From: JAWXCH01 sp034440595
GTDB lineage: Bacteria; Planctomycetota; Planctomycetia; Pirellulales; JALHPA01
Direction: 5' to 3'
Length of the DNA: 9,605 bases
Assembly (NCBI GenBank): GCA_034440595.1
Contig: JAWXCH010000414.1
Location: 1 to 9,605 of the forward strand
The position numbers were made by a program, and so were the translations under genes. The notes under the pieces were generated by a model that saw only the letters and a program-made list of their open reading frames with translations, searched no databases and was not told where the DNA came from. Positions 1 through 7,758 of the stretch are shown here, one piece after another. Each line of letters begins with the position of its first letter. The first letter of the stretch is position 1.

Positions 1-342
1 ACTCAGTGCACGGTGCCGTACCAGCCGGCTGCCGAGGATTTGCCGGCGGATTTTCCGTACGAGCAATATATTAGCTCCGGTCAGCCAATGTTCCGCGCCG
101 TCGGGTGCCGCGCTTGTCGCCAGGTCGGTTACTCGGGCCGTGCGGGCATCTATGAGCTATTGGTCACCAGCAACAATATTCGCCACCTGGCGCAAGAGCG
201 TGTCGGCACATGGGCCATGAAACAGGCCGCACAAGACGAAGGAATGGTGACGTTGCGACAAGATGGCTGGACCAAGGTGCTGCATGGCCGCACGACCGTG
301 GATGAGGTGCTGCGTGTGACCAAGGGGGATTTGATCAAGTAA
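1..342 (+). CDS. gspE: GspE, type II secretion ATPase, C-terminal fragment
   Basis: This is the last 113 codons of a gene that enters from the left edge; the frame is open from base 1. GspE is the cytoplasmic hexameric ATPase that powers pseudopilus assembly. The visible part is the zinc-binding and C-terminal region. It holds a QC at the very start, which would be the second cysteine of a CxxC whose first half is outside the window. About 28 residues after that comes the diagnostic GCRACRQVGYSGRAGIYELL, with the second CxxC pair. The tail, with TLRQDGW and TTVDEVLRVTKGD, is typical of GspE/PilB. The Walker A and B motifs lie upstream and cannot be checked. It ends 1 nt before gspF, which argues for GspE in a T2SS operon rather than a lone PilB. 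The GTG at 13 is an internal codon, not a start. Confidence 0.95.
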   Translation, partial: TQCTVPYQPAAEDLPADFPYEQYISSGQPMFRAVGCRACRQVGYSGRAGIYELLVTSNNIRHLAQERVGTWAMKQAAQDEGMVTLRQDGWTKVLHGRTTVDEVLRVTKGDLIK

Positions 343-343
343 C

Positions 344-1549
344 ATGCCTGACTTTGCTTATGTAGCCCGAGACGGCAGCGGCCGCCGCGTGACCGGAGTA
401 ATTTCCGCTGCCAACCAGCGTGAAGTGCTCGGTACGCTAGCTGGCCGTTCGCTGTTTCCATTGCAAGTCGACACGTCCGTGGCCGAGGCCGCGCAGCGGC
501 GCAGCACACGCCGCGTGAAACCGCAGCTCATTGCCACCGTTTATGCGCAGCTCGCGGGCTTGCTAAGAAGCGGGGTGCCATTGCTGCGTTCGCTGCAGGT
601 GTTGAAACAACAGACCTCGCATCGCGGATTGGTAGAGATTTTGTCGCAAGTCTATAACGACGTGGAAGAAGGGACTACCCTGGCCGAGGCGATGGCGCAA
701 CATCCAAGAGCTTTTGGCGAGATGGCCGTGAGCATGGTGCGTGCGGGTGGCGAAGGTGGATTTTTGGAGGATGCACTTCTGCGCGTCGCCGAGTTCACCG
801 AACAACAGGCCGACATGAAGGGACGCACACTCGGTGCGATGGCATATCCGATCTTTCTCGGCGTCACCGGTACGGTGGTGGTTCTGATTCTAATCGTGTT
901 CTTTGTGCCACGATTCGAGGAACTTTTTGCTCGCCTCCGCGAAAAAGGGGAACTGCCGGCGATCACCGATGGGCTGCTGATGACCAGCCATTTCCTCGGT
1001 CGCTGGGGCTGGCTGCCGCTGTTGCTGCTTGTCGGACTGGTTGTGTACTTGCGGAAACAGCTTCAGACCGAGCGGGGCAAGGCACTACGCGATAGTTGGC
1101 AGATTAAGATACCGATCGCCGGCAATATTTTTCTGAACTTAGCAGTGGCTCGGTTTTGCCGCATCCTCGGGACGCTGCTGCACAACGGCGTGCCGATACT
1201 CCGTTCGATGGAAATCAGCGCCACCGGTACAGGAAATCGCGTGCTGGGCAAAGCGATTAACGAGGCTGCTGAAAACATCTCGGCAGGGCAATCCCTGGCC
1301 AAGCCGCTGGCCGCCAGCGGGCACTTTCCGGTAACTGTTACCGAGATGATTGCCGTGGCCGAGGAGTCAAATACGCTGGATACGGTGTTGAATGAAATAG
1401 CGGACGGGCTGGAGCGGCGCACCTGGCGGCAAATGGACCTGATGGTCCGCCTGCTGGAACCGATCATGTTGCTGATATTAGCTGGTGTTATATTGATGGT
1501 CGTGATTGCGTTGTTACTACCGGTCATGAAAATGGCCACGACTATTTAG
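344..1549 (+). CDS. gspF: GspF, inner-membrane platform protein of type II secretion
   Basis: The product has 401 residues, the usual GspF/PilC length. GspF is the polytopic inner-membrane core that contacts the GspE ATPase and feeds pseudopilins into the growing fibre. An N-terminal segment (MPDFAYVARDGSGRRVTGVI) has the standard GspF opening. Two homologous T2SSF domains follow. The first runs about 63-190, with AQLAGLLRSGVPLLRSLQ and MVRAGGEGGFLEDALLRVAE. The second runs about 265-392, with ILGTLLHNGVPILRSMEI and MIAVAEESNTLDTVLNEIA. Predicted membrane helices lie near 168-189, 222-237 and 370-396. The ATG is 1 nt after the gspE stop, and a purine-rich stretch (AAGGGGGA) lies further upstream, inside the end of gspE. 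The sequence looks intact and ordinary for the family. Confidence 0.97.
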   Translation: MPDFAYVARDGSGRRVTGVISAANQREVLGTLAGRSLFPLQVDTSVAEAAQRRSTRRVKPQLIATVYAQLAGLLRSGVPLLRSLQVLKQQTSHRGLVEILSQVYNDVEEGTTLAEAMAQHPRAFGEMAVSMVRAGGEGGFLEDALLRVAEFTEQQADMKGRTLGAMAYPIFLGVTGTVVVLILIVFFVPRFEELFARLREKGELPAITDGLLMTSHFLGRWGWLPLLLLVGLVVYLRKQLQTERGKALRDSWQIKIPIAGNIFLNLAVARFCRILGTLLHNGVPILRSMEISATGTGNRVLGKAINEAAENISAGQSLAKPLAASGHFPVTVTEMIAVAEESNTLDTVLNEIADGLERRTWRQMDLMVRLLEPIMLLILAGVILMVVIALLLPVMKMATTI

Positions 1550-1604
1550 CAAGTTAGAACTGTCGCTACGTAAAGCGAACGAACCTACGGAAATGAGAAT
1601 CGAC

Positions 1605-1610
1605 AGGAGG
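1605..1610 (+). promoter_or_regulatory. Shine-Dalgarno of gspG
   Basis: AGGAGG lies 6 nt before the ATG at 1617. It is the strongest ribosome binding site in the window and precedes the pseudopilin expected to be made in the largest amount. It also decides the start: an in-frame ATG at 1593 sits upstream of this site and would give 8 extra residues. Confidence 0.8.
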
Positions 1611-1616
1611 AAATCC

Positions 1617-2042
1617 ATGATAAAGCGAATGAATCGAACAAGTCGTACCCGAGATGGCTTCACGCTGATGGAAGTGCTGTTGGTGTTGGCCATTTTGGTC
1701 ATCCTGGGTGGCATTTCGGTCGGCCTGTACAGCGGTGTACAGAAATCCGCGAACATCAGCGCCGCCAAGGCGCAGGTCGATCTCTTTCTGGATAACTGCC
1801 GGCTCTATCAGCAAGCAATGGGATACCCCCCTGGATCATTGCAGGACTTGCGCATCGCACCTTCCGATGCCGACGCCAGCAAGTGGGCCGGCCCTTACAT
1901 CGACCGCGATCCTCCGTATATGGACCCTTGGGGGATGGAGTATGTGTACGTTCCTCAAGGCCGCATTCCCGATCAACCGGATATTTATTCTGTCGGTCCA
2001 GATCGCCAAGAGGGTACTCAAGACGACATCGGCAGTTGGTAG
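1617..2042 (+). CDS. gspG: GspG, major pseudopilin of type II secretion
   Basis: A 141-residue type IV pilin-like precursor that forms the body of the periplasmic pseudopilus. The leader is 14 residues and basic, ending in Gly14. Prepilin peptidase would cut before Phe15 in GFTLMEVLLVLAIL, leaving Glu at mature position 5 and a hydrophobic stem of about 20 residues. The C-terminal half has the GspG signature: WAGPYIDRDPPYMDPWG (90-106), then IYSVGPDRQEGTQDDIGSW (123-141). This last part corresponds to the calcium-binding loop and terminal Trp of GspG proteins, and separates it from type IV pilins. The start at 1617 is chosen for its Shine-Dalgarno and for a leader of normal length. A 67-bp gap separates it from gspF and 49 bp from gspH. 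Confidence 0.96.
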   Translation: MIKRMNRTSRTRDGFTLMEVLLVLAILVILGGISVGLYSGVQKSANISAAKAQVDLFLDNCRLYQQAMGYPPGSLQDLRIAPSDADASKWAGPYIDRDPPYMDPWGMEYVYVPQGRIPDQPDIYSVGPDRQEGTQDDIGSW

Positions 2043-2091
2043 TCGCTTAGTAGTAAATTGCCGCAGCTTATGCTGTCCCAATCACATCCGC

Positions 2092-2651
2092 ATGAAACGA
2101 AACGCAAAGATCGACCGCATTGTGCATCGCCAGGCGTTTACGCTCATGGAGATTCTGTTGGTGTTGGCACTGCTGGTAGCCATTGCTTCGATGTCGTGGC
2201 CGCTGCTGGACTCCACCTTTTCCAACCATCGCTTGCGAAAAGGGGGAGACGCACTGCGGGCTGCCTGGAACACAGCCCGGCTGGATGCCATGCGCAGCGG
2301 TCAGACGCAGTTATTTCAGTTCGAGTACAACACCGGCGTTTATCTGACAAGCATTTATAACGTCGCCGATTCAGACATCGAGGCGTCGAGCAGCACACTG
2401 GCCGCTGAGCGACCGGGAAAACTCCCGGAAGGTGTTCTGTTTCACGCCAGCGAAAAACTGCTCGACGAGCGATTAGCCAGTGCCGATGTTAGCCAAACAA
2501 CCCCGCAGGTCTTCTTTTATCCTGATGGTACGACTTCCACAGTCCAGGTTCTGCTTGCCAACGATCGCGAGCGTTTTGTCCGTGTCGAACTGCGTGGGCT
2601 GACCGGCACCGCCGCGCTGAGCGAGATCCTCTCAGAGAAGGATCTCGGACA

Positions 2652-2655
<4 letters not shown>
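2092..2655 (+). CDS. gspH: GspH-like minor pseudopilin
   Basis: A 187-residue precursor with leader MKRNAKIDRIVHRQA and the methylation motif FTLMEILLVLALL. Cleavage would fall between Ala15 and Phe16, with Glu at mature position 5. The residue before the cut is Ala, not the usual Gly, which prepilin peptidases are known to tolerate. The stem is followed by LRKGGDALRAAWNTARLDAMRSGQ-like sequence, then a globular part ending FFYPDGTTSTVQVLLAN and a LTGTAALSE tail, the pattern of GspH/FimT proteins. GspH sits between the pseudopilus body and the I-J-K tip. The frame stays open far upstream inside gspG, but 2092 is the only usable start after the gspG stop and it yields a normal prepilin leader. 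I see no clear Shine-Dalgarno. The stop overlaps the gspI start (ATGA). Confidence 0.9.
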
Positions 2656-3206
<551 letters not shown>

Positions 3207-3208
3207 GC

Positions 3209-4246
3209 ATGAACTGCTCGACAAATAATCGGCGGCGCAGCGCATTTACATTGTTGGAGGTGGTGCTGGCACTCGCCTTGACGGTGCTGGTCACCGGTCT
3301 GATTGGGTTTGCCATTCACTTGCAGTTGCGGTCACTGGATGCGTCTCAGCGGCGCATCGAACGCGATCAACTAGCACGCACGTTACTGCGGATCATTGCC
3401 GATGATGTTCGCGCAACGATTCGGACCGAGCCGTTCGATAGTAGTGGCGTGATGGCGGCAGCCGCAGGTCAGGCATCTGCTAGTTCATCTGTATCCGCTG
3501 CGCTGGGGGGCAGTTCCGGTTCCAGTAGCACTGCAAGTGGCAACTCGGGAAGCAGTAATTCTGGCGGCAGTAATTCTGGCGGCAGTGACTCCAGCGGCGG
3601 TGATTCTGGCAGCAGTGATTCCAGTACCGACGATACCACTGATGAGACGAGTGGTAGTACGACCAAGTCCGAACCCGGGCTGTACGGAACGCAGTTGGAC
3701 ATTCAAATCGACGTTGGTCGAATTCCGCGCGTCGACGAACTGTTCGCCGCAAGTGCGACATCATCCCCTGGTGATGTCAAAACCGTTAGCTATTACTTGT
3801 CGGATACGCAGCAAGTTGCCGCCGCCGGACTGGTGGCCGAGTCGGGCACGGGACTGATGCGTGCTCAGTGCAATCGCGCCACGGCCCAGTTTTTGGATGG
3901 ATCGCCAGGGGGCGCGTCGATGCTGGCGGAAACCGAAATGCTGGCCAATGAAGTGGTCGGTTTGACGTTTCGCTATTTGAATGGCCAGCAATGGTTCACT
4001 GAGTGGAATTCGGAGACGCAGGGAGGACTTCCTGCGGCGGTCGAAATCACGATCACGCTGGCACCACTCGATGGCACCGCGCAGAGTCAACATGCAATCC
4101 CTTCGATTGACGATGTTTATCGGCTGGTAGTCAGTCTGCCGAATGCAATTGCACCTGACAGCACATCCACAGATACCGACACCTCTGAGGCTGACAGCAC
4201 GTCGCAGTCTTCTGGTGGTTCTAGCAGCACGGCAGGGGGGAACTGA
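3209..4246 (+). CDS. gspJ: GspJ-like minor pseudopilin with internal Ser/Gly insert
   Basis: A 345-residue precursor, well over the roughly 200 residues common for GspJ. Leader MNCSTNNRRRSA is followed by FTLLEVVLALALTVLVTGL; the cut would be Ala12/Phe13, with Glu17 at mature position 5. Next is the GspJ-type helix (QRRIERDQLARTLLRIIADDVR, about 48-69). A Ser/Gly/Asp/Thr-rich insert fills about 89-155. The globular part resumes at about 158, with GLYGTQLDIQIDVGR, VKTVSYYLSD, LANEVVGLTFRYLNGQQWF, LPAAVEITITL and DDVYRLVVSLP. A second Ser/Thr-rich stretch forms the C-terminus (about 316-345). The extra length is explained mostly by these low-complexity parts. The gene starts 2 nt after gspI and ends 2 nt before gspK. 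Confidence 0.88.
   Translation: MNCSTNNRRRSAFTLLEVVLALALTVLVTGLIGFAIHLQLRSLDASQRRIERDQLARTLLRIIADDVRATIRTEPFDSSGVMAAAAGQASASSSVSAALGGSSGSSSTASGNSGSSNSGGSNSGGSDSSGGDSGSSDSSTDDTTDETSGSTTKSEPGLYGTQLDIQIDVGRIPRVDELFAASATSSPGDVKTVSYYLSDTQQVAAAGLVAESGTGLMRAQCNRATAQFLDGSPGGASMLAETEMLANEVVGLTFRYLNGQQWFTEWNSETQGGLPAAVEITITLAPLDGTAQSQHAIPSIDDVYRLVVSLPNAIAPDSTSTDTDTSEADSTSQSSGGSSSTAGGN
3536..3625 (+). repeat. 15-bp tandem repeat in gspJ
   Basis: Six consecutive 15-nt units in register with the reading frame encode SGNSG, SSNSG, GSNSG, GSDSS, GGDSG and SSDSS. Units at 3551-3565 and 3566-3580 differ by one base; the first unit (3536-3550) and the last three are more diverged. The pattern is consistent with slippage-driven growth of a linker followed by drift. 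Confidence 0.8.
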
Positions 4247-4248
4247 TT

Positions 4249-6051
4249 ATGCATACTACGAAACATCTTTTCTGCACCCACCGTACACAACGATTCCACC
4301 GGCGTGATTCGCGTCAGGGGATGGTGCTGATTCTGGTGCTGGTGGCCGTGGCCATGCTCAGTCTGGCAGCATTCACGTTTTCCGATTTGATGTCGACCGA
4401 GCATCGCGCCGCCGTGGCCAGTCTGCGCCGAGTTCAGGCACGGACCTTTGCCGATTCGGGTATGGATTTCGTTCAGCAGTTCATTGCCCAGGAGCCAAGC
4501 GTCATCCAGCAACTTGGCGGTGTTTATAACAATCCCGGTCGCTTTCAGTCAGTTCTCGTTCTCGATTCTAATCTGCCGCGCGATCGAGGGCGTTTTAGCA
4601 TCGTCTCGGCCAATATTGAAAACGGCCAGCTACAGGGAACACGATACGGCGTCGAAGACGACTCGGCACGAATCAACTTGAATGTCATTCTGGCACTGGA
4701 CGCCAGCAAGCCTGGTACCGGACGCGATCTGCTGATGAAGCTGCCGGCCATGACCGAATCGATTGCCGACGCGATTCTCGACTGGATGGACGACGATGAC
4801 GAGCCGCGCGAGTTCGGTGCCGAATCTAACAGCTATTCCGGTCAGGGCTATAGTTGCAAGAATGGGCCGCTGGATACTCTGGAGGAACTGCTGCTGGTCG
4901 AGGGAGTGACTGCCGATTTGCTGTTTGGTGCGGATCTGAATCGAAACGGTACGATCGATGCCAGCGAGGAAGGCTATCCCCGGCTGTCAGGAACCGCCGG
5001 AGCCGAGCCAGAAGCCGATCGCGGCTGGGCCGCCTATCTGACACTGTACAGCAAGGAGCGCAATGTTCGACCGGACGGCACGCGACGCATCGATCTGAAT
5101 GGTGCTGACCTGCAGGTACTGCACGACGAGTTGCAAGCGGTTCTGGACGAAGATCTGGTGAAGTACATCATCGCCTATCGGCAGTATGGTCCGGCACCGA
5201 CTACCAGTCGCACTGGCAGCAGTTCCAGCGGAAGTGGTTCCAGCGGAAGTGGTTCCGCCGGAAGTGGTCAGGGAAGTGCCGCTCCGGGGGGTGAAGAGGA
5301 GGAAGAGAAACTTCCAAGCGGCGAAGGCCCGCCTTCCGAAGGGCAACCCAACCAGGGAAACAGTGGTGATCAAGGAGGGGGCGCTCGCAGTACCACTCCG
5401 ACCAGGGAACTTTCCAGCGTCGAACTGGACCTCAAGAAACCGGCCAAGACCAACATCGCCAACATTCTCGATCTGGTCGGCTCAAAAGTGCAAGTCACCG
5501 AAGGTCGAGGCGCATCTGATGGCGCTGCCGGTGGAGGTGGCAGTCGCGGAGGTCAGAACCAACAGAATGGATACATCGTACTGTCGCCAATCACGGAAGA
5601 ACCTGGCGCATTTGCCCAATTACTTCCCGATCTGCTGGACAACGTCACCGTGAACAAGGCCTTGGCCATTCCCGGGCGGATCAATATCAATCAGGCTTCG
5701 CCGATTGTCCTGCGAGCGATCCCTGGCATGACGGAAGAGATGGTCGAACGGATTCTGGCCTCACGCGAGACTGAGCCGACCGGTCAGATGCCGACCCACC
5801 GGCACGAGCATTGGCTGCTGTACGAAGACATCGTCACGCTTGCGGAAATGAAGAAAATGGTCCCCTATATCTGTGCCTCGGGAGCAGTCCACAGGGCGCA
5901 AGTCGTTGGCTACTTTGACGATGAAGGCCCGTCAGCCCGAATTGAGGTGGTCGTCGATGCTAGTAGTGGGGTATCCCGCATAGTATTCTGGAGAGATATC
6001 AGTAATCTGGGTCGCGGGTACAGTTTGGAGACGCTGGGAGCAGTTCGCTAG
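4249..6051 (+). CDS. gspK: GspK-like minor pseudopilin, enlarged, with EF-hand loop and helix-hairpin-helix region
   Basis: The product is 600 residues, against roughly 300-350 for typical GspK, the protein that caps the pseudopilus tip. The prepilin cut would be G24/M25 (RQGMVLILVLVAVAMLSLAA). There is no Glu at mature position 5, as is usual for GspK. The next blocks are GspK-like: MSTEHRAAVASLRRVQAR, RINLN (141-145), DAILDWMDDDDEPREFGAES (174-193) and CKNGPLDTLEELLLVEGV (203-220). A canonical EF-hand loop (DLNRNGTIDASE) spans 229-240. After IDLNGADLQVL (281-291) comes a Ser/Gly/Glu-rich insert (about 318-385) and a Gly-rich one (about 421-440). A helix-hairpin-helix-like segment follows (GRININQASPIVLRAIPGM, 476-494). 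About 55 C-terminal residues form a strand-rich end (VVGYFDDEG, ARIEVVVDASSG). AGGGGGG lies just upstream of the start. Confidence 0.9.
   Translation: MHTTKHLFCTHRTQRFHRRDSRQGMVLILVLVAVAMLSLAAFTFSDLMSTEHRAAVASLRRVQARTFADSGMDFVQQFIAQEPSVIQQLGGVYNNPGRFQSVLVLDSNLPRDRGRFSIVSANIENGQLQGTRYGVEDDSARINLNVILALDASKPGTGRDLLMKLPAMTESIADAILDWMDDDDEPREFGAESNSYSGQGYSCKNGPLDTLEELLLVEGVTADLLFGADLNRNGTIDASEEGYPRLSGTAGAEPEADRGWAAYLTLYSKERNVRPDGTRRIDLNGADLQVLHDELQAVLDEDLVKYIIAYRQYGPAPTTSRTGSSSSGSGSSGSGSAGSGQGSAAPGGEEEEEKLPSGEGPPSEGQPNQGNSGDQGGGARSTTPTRELSSVELDLKKPAKTNIANILDLVGSKVQVTEGRGASDGAAGGGGSRGGQNQQNGYIVLSPITEEPGAFAQLLPDLLDNVTVNKALAIPGRININQASPIVLRAIPGMTEEMVERILASRETEPTGQMPTHRHEHWLLYEDIVTLAEMKKMVPYICASGAVHRAQVVGYFDDEGPSARIEVVVDASSGVSRIVFWRDISNLGRGYSLETLGAVR
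5221..5265 (+). repeat. 15-bp tandem repeat in gspK
   Basis: Three in-frame 15-nt units, each ending GGAAGT, encode SSSGS, GSSGS and GSAGS. The first two differ by one base (AGTTCC against GGTTCC at the unit start). They mark the beginning of the GspK low-complexity linker. The unit length equals that of the gspJ repeat but the sequence differs. Confidence 0.75.
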
Positions 6052-6090
6052 TGCTCAGATGTAACGAACGCTTTGTGACCTCTTACTTTT

Positions 6091-6169
6091 TGTGTGCCAC
6101 TGGCTCCGCCAGTGCTGAGGCTATGCCGTGTTTTCAAGCGATTCACACTGGCAAAGCCAGTGGCACACA
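6091..6169. repeat. Composite inverted repeat (paired REP-like hairpins) between gspK and gspL
   Basis: Two hairpins lie head to head. The left is CACTGGC (6098-6104) with GCCAGTG (6108-6114); the right is CACTGGC (6146-6152) with GCCAGTG (6156-6162); each has a 3-nt loop. The outer arms TGTGTGCCACTGGC (6091-6104) and GCCAGTGGCACACA (6156-6169) are perfect 14-bp complements, so the whole 79 bp can instead fold as one long stem with the inner arms pairing too. The left half is the same family as the copy in gspI. The element occupies most of the 165-bp gap (6052-6216); I see no convincing promoter in the rest of that gap. It could act as an RNA processing or attenuation site, or be a MITE-like insertion. 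Confidence 0.85.
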
Positions 6170-6216
6170 GCGATAGTCGATTCGGGGCATTTTTTTCAGT
6201 CAGGTTACGTTGGCAC

Positions 6217-7758
6217 ATGGCAAAATTTCTCGCCGTCGAATGGGACAATAAAGAGATCCGGCTGGTCATTGCCAGACAGCGCGGAAACGAAGCCGTTTTG
6301 GAACAGGCAAAGACAATTCCACTGGCGAATTCGTCAGGCACTGCGCAGTCGATCACCAAGCTTCTGCAAGACGCACTGAATGATCAACAGCTTAAGCGTC
6401 TGGAATGCCTGGCAACAGTTGGCCGTCCCGACATCGAGCTAAAAGACCTCTCGTTGCCCCCGGCACCAGATCACGAGCTGCCGGACATGGTCCGCTTTCA
6501 GGCGCTGCGCGACTTTACGCATTTGGGAGACGATTGGCCGATCGATTTTATTCCGCTCCCTGGCTCAGCAGAAGAACAGCGTAGCGTCATGACCGGCGCA
6601 ATATCGCCAACAGTGCTGGCTGAAATCACGCAAGTTTTCACCGCTGTCGATCTTAAGTTACAGCATCTGGTTCTGCGGCCTTGCGCAGCGGCGTCGCTAT
6701 TGGCACGCCGCCGCCCGCAGCATTCTCAGGTGCGGATGCTAGTGGACATGCTGGGGGATGAGGTCGACCTGACGGTACTGGTAGGGGACACGCCCATCTT
6801 TATGCGAACGGCACGACTCCCAGCGGATAGCCGGCACAGCGAATCGGCGCGACCGTTGATCGGCGAAATCCGCCGCACGATTGCCGCCGTTCATAACCGA
6901 TTGCACGACCGCCGTGTCGAGGCCGTCGTGCTGTGTGGCAATGGCCTGATCGAGCAATCGCTCTCCGAGCAGATCCGTCAAGAAATCAACTTGCCGGTGG
7001 AGTTGTTCGATCCGTTTGCAGAATTTGGGCTGGAAGGGGGCCTGGAGCGAAAGCTGCCGGCGGATCGCAGTCGGTTTGTCCCGCTGTTGGGATTGATCGC
7101 CGGTGCTGCCGCGCAGTCGCGGCACGACATGGATTTTCTCGATCCACGCCGACCGCCGGTGCCGCGCAATTACCGCCGCGAACTAGCCGCTGCGGCTGCG
7201 CTGGTCGGTGTACTGCTGCTGGCGTTTATCGGCTGGACCTGGTGGAGTCTGTCGGAACTGGATGCGCAGATTCTGGCCACCAACGATGCCAGCAAACAGC
7301 TTGATGCAAAAATCAAGCAGGTCGATCAGCTTCAGAAGGAGATGGGGGACATCGAAAAGTGGATGAGCGGGGACATTGCCTGGCTGGACGTGTTGCACGA
7401 TGTTTCGACTAATGCGCCAAAAGCGCAAGAGGCAATGCTCCGTTCACTGAATGGCAGGTCGAGCGACAAGTCGGGGGGCACAATCACATTGGAAGGGATG
7501 CTCAGTAAGCAAGAGTCGTTCAGCGCGCTGGAGCAGCGCATGCGGGATAACTACCGCCAGGGAACCGTCCGCGAGATCAACCGCACGAGTCCCAGCGAGC
7601 GATATCCCTGGAATTTTAAGGCCGACATGGCGATTGAAACTGCGCTGGCCGACACGAAAAAACCAGTGGCACCGCCACCGGCCAAGTCTTCGCCTACTTC
7701 CCCAAAGGTCGAGAAGAAATCGGACAGTCCCAAAGTCCCACCAGGAAAACAGCCATGA
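6217..7758 (+). CDS. gspL: GspL-type protein (PilM-like actin fold joined to PilN-like domain)
   Basis: A 513-residue bitopic membrane protein. Residues 1-305 resemble PilM/cytoplasmic GspL. FLAVEWDNKEIRLVIAR at the start fits the first phosphate-loop hairpin of the actin fold; LPDMVRFQALRDF (88-100) follows, then VRMLVDMLGDEVDLTVLVGD (172-191) and VEAVVLCGNGL (234-244). One membrane helix lies at about 323-345. A short coiled-coil stretch (about 346-382) leads to a PilN-like periplasmic domain (about 386-478), with WLDVLHDVSTNAP, TITLEGMLSKQESFSALEQRM and a VREINR strand. The tail (482-513) is Pro/Lys/Ser-rich. In T2SS, GspL recruits the GspE ATPase to GspM. I prefer the ATG at 6217: an upstream in-frame ATG (6094) would translate the repeat. 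A CAGG lies 12 nt upstream. The stop overlaps the next start (ATGA). Confidence 0.85.
   Translation: MAKFLAVEWDNKEIRLVIARQRGNEAVLEQAKTIPLANSSGTAQSITKLLQDALNDQQLKRLECLATVGRPDIELKDLSLPPAPDHELPDMVRFQALRDFTHLGDDWPIDFIPLPGSAEEQRSVMTGAISPTVLAEITQVFTAVDLKLQHLVLRPCAAASLLARRRPQHSQVRMLVDMLGDEVDLTVLVGDTPIFMRTARLPADSRHSESARPLIGEIRRTIAAVHNRLHDRRVEAVVLCGNGLIEQSLSEQIRQEINLPVELFDPFAEFGLEGGLERKLPADRSRFVPLLGLIAGAAAQSRHDMDFLDPRRPPVPRNYRRELAAAAALVGVLLLAFIGWTWWSLSELDAQILATNDASKQLDAKIKQVDQLQKEMGDIEKWMSGDIAWLDVLHDVSTNAPKAQEAMLRSLNGRSSDKSGGTITLEGMLSKQESFSALEQRMRDNYRQGTVREINRTSPSERYPWNFKADMAIETALADTKKPVAPPPAKSSPTSPKVEKKSDSPKVPPGKQP

Noticed and set aside
1593..1616. Upstream ATG for gspG
   Set aside because: The AGGAGG at 1605-1610 lies downstream of it and is well spaced for 1617.
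3536..3625. Possible CRISPR-like array
   Set aside because: The units are 15 bp, contiguous, in frame and without spacers, so this is a coding tandem repeat.
3469..3764. Antisense frames rich in Pro, Leu, Glu or Arg opposite the gspJ repeat
   Set aside because: They are mirror products of the Ser/Gly tandem repeat in gspJ, not independent genes.
6094..6216. N-terminal extension of the gspL frame by 41 codons
   Set aside because: It would translate the inverted repeat, and its sequence has no PilM/GspL character. The family's usual opening begins right at the ATG at 6217.
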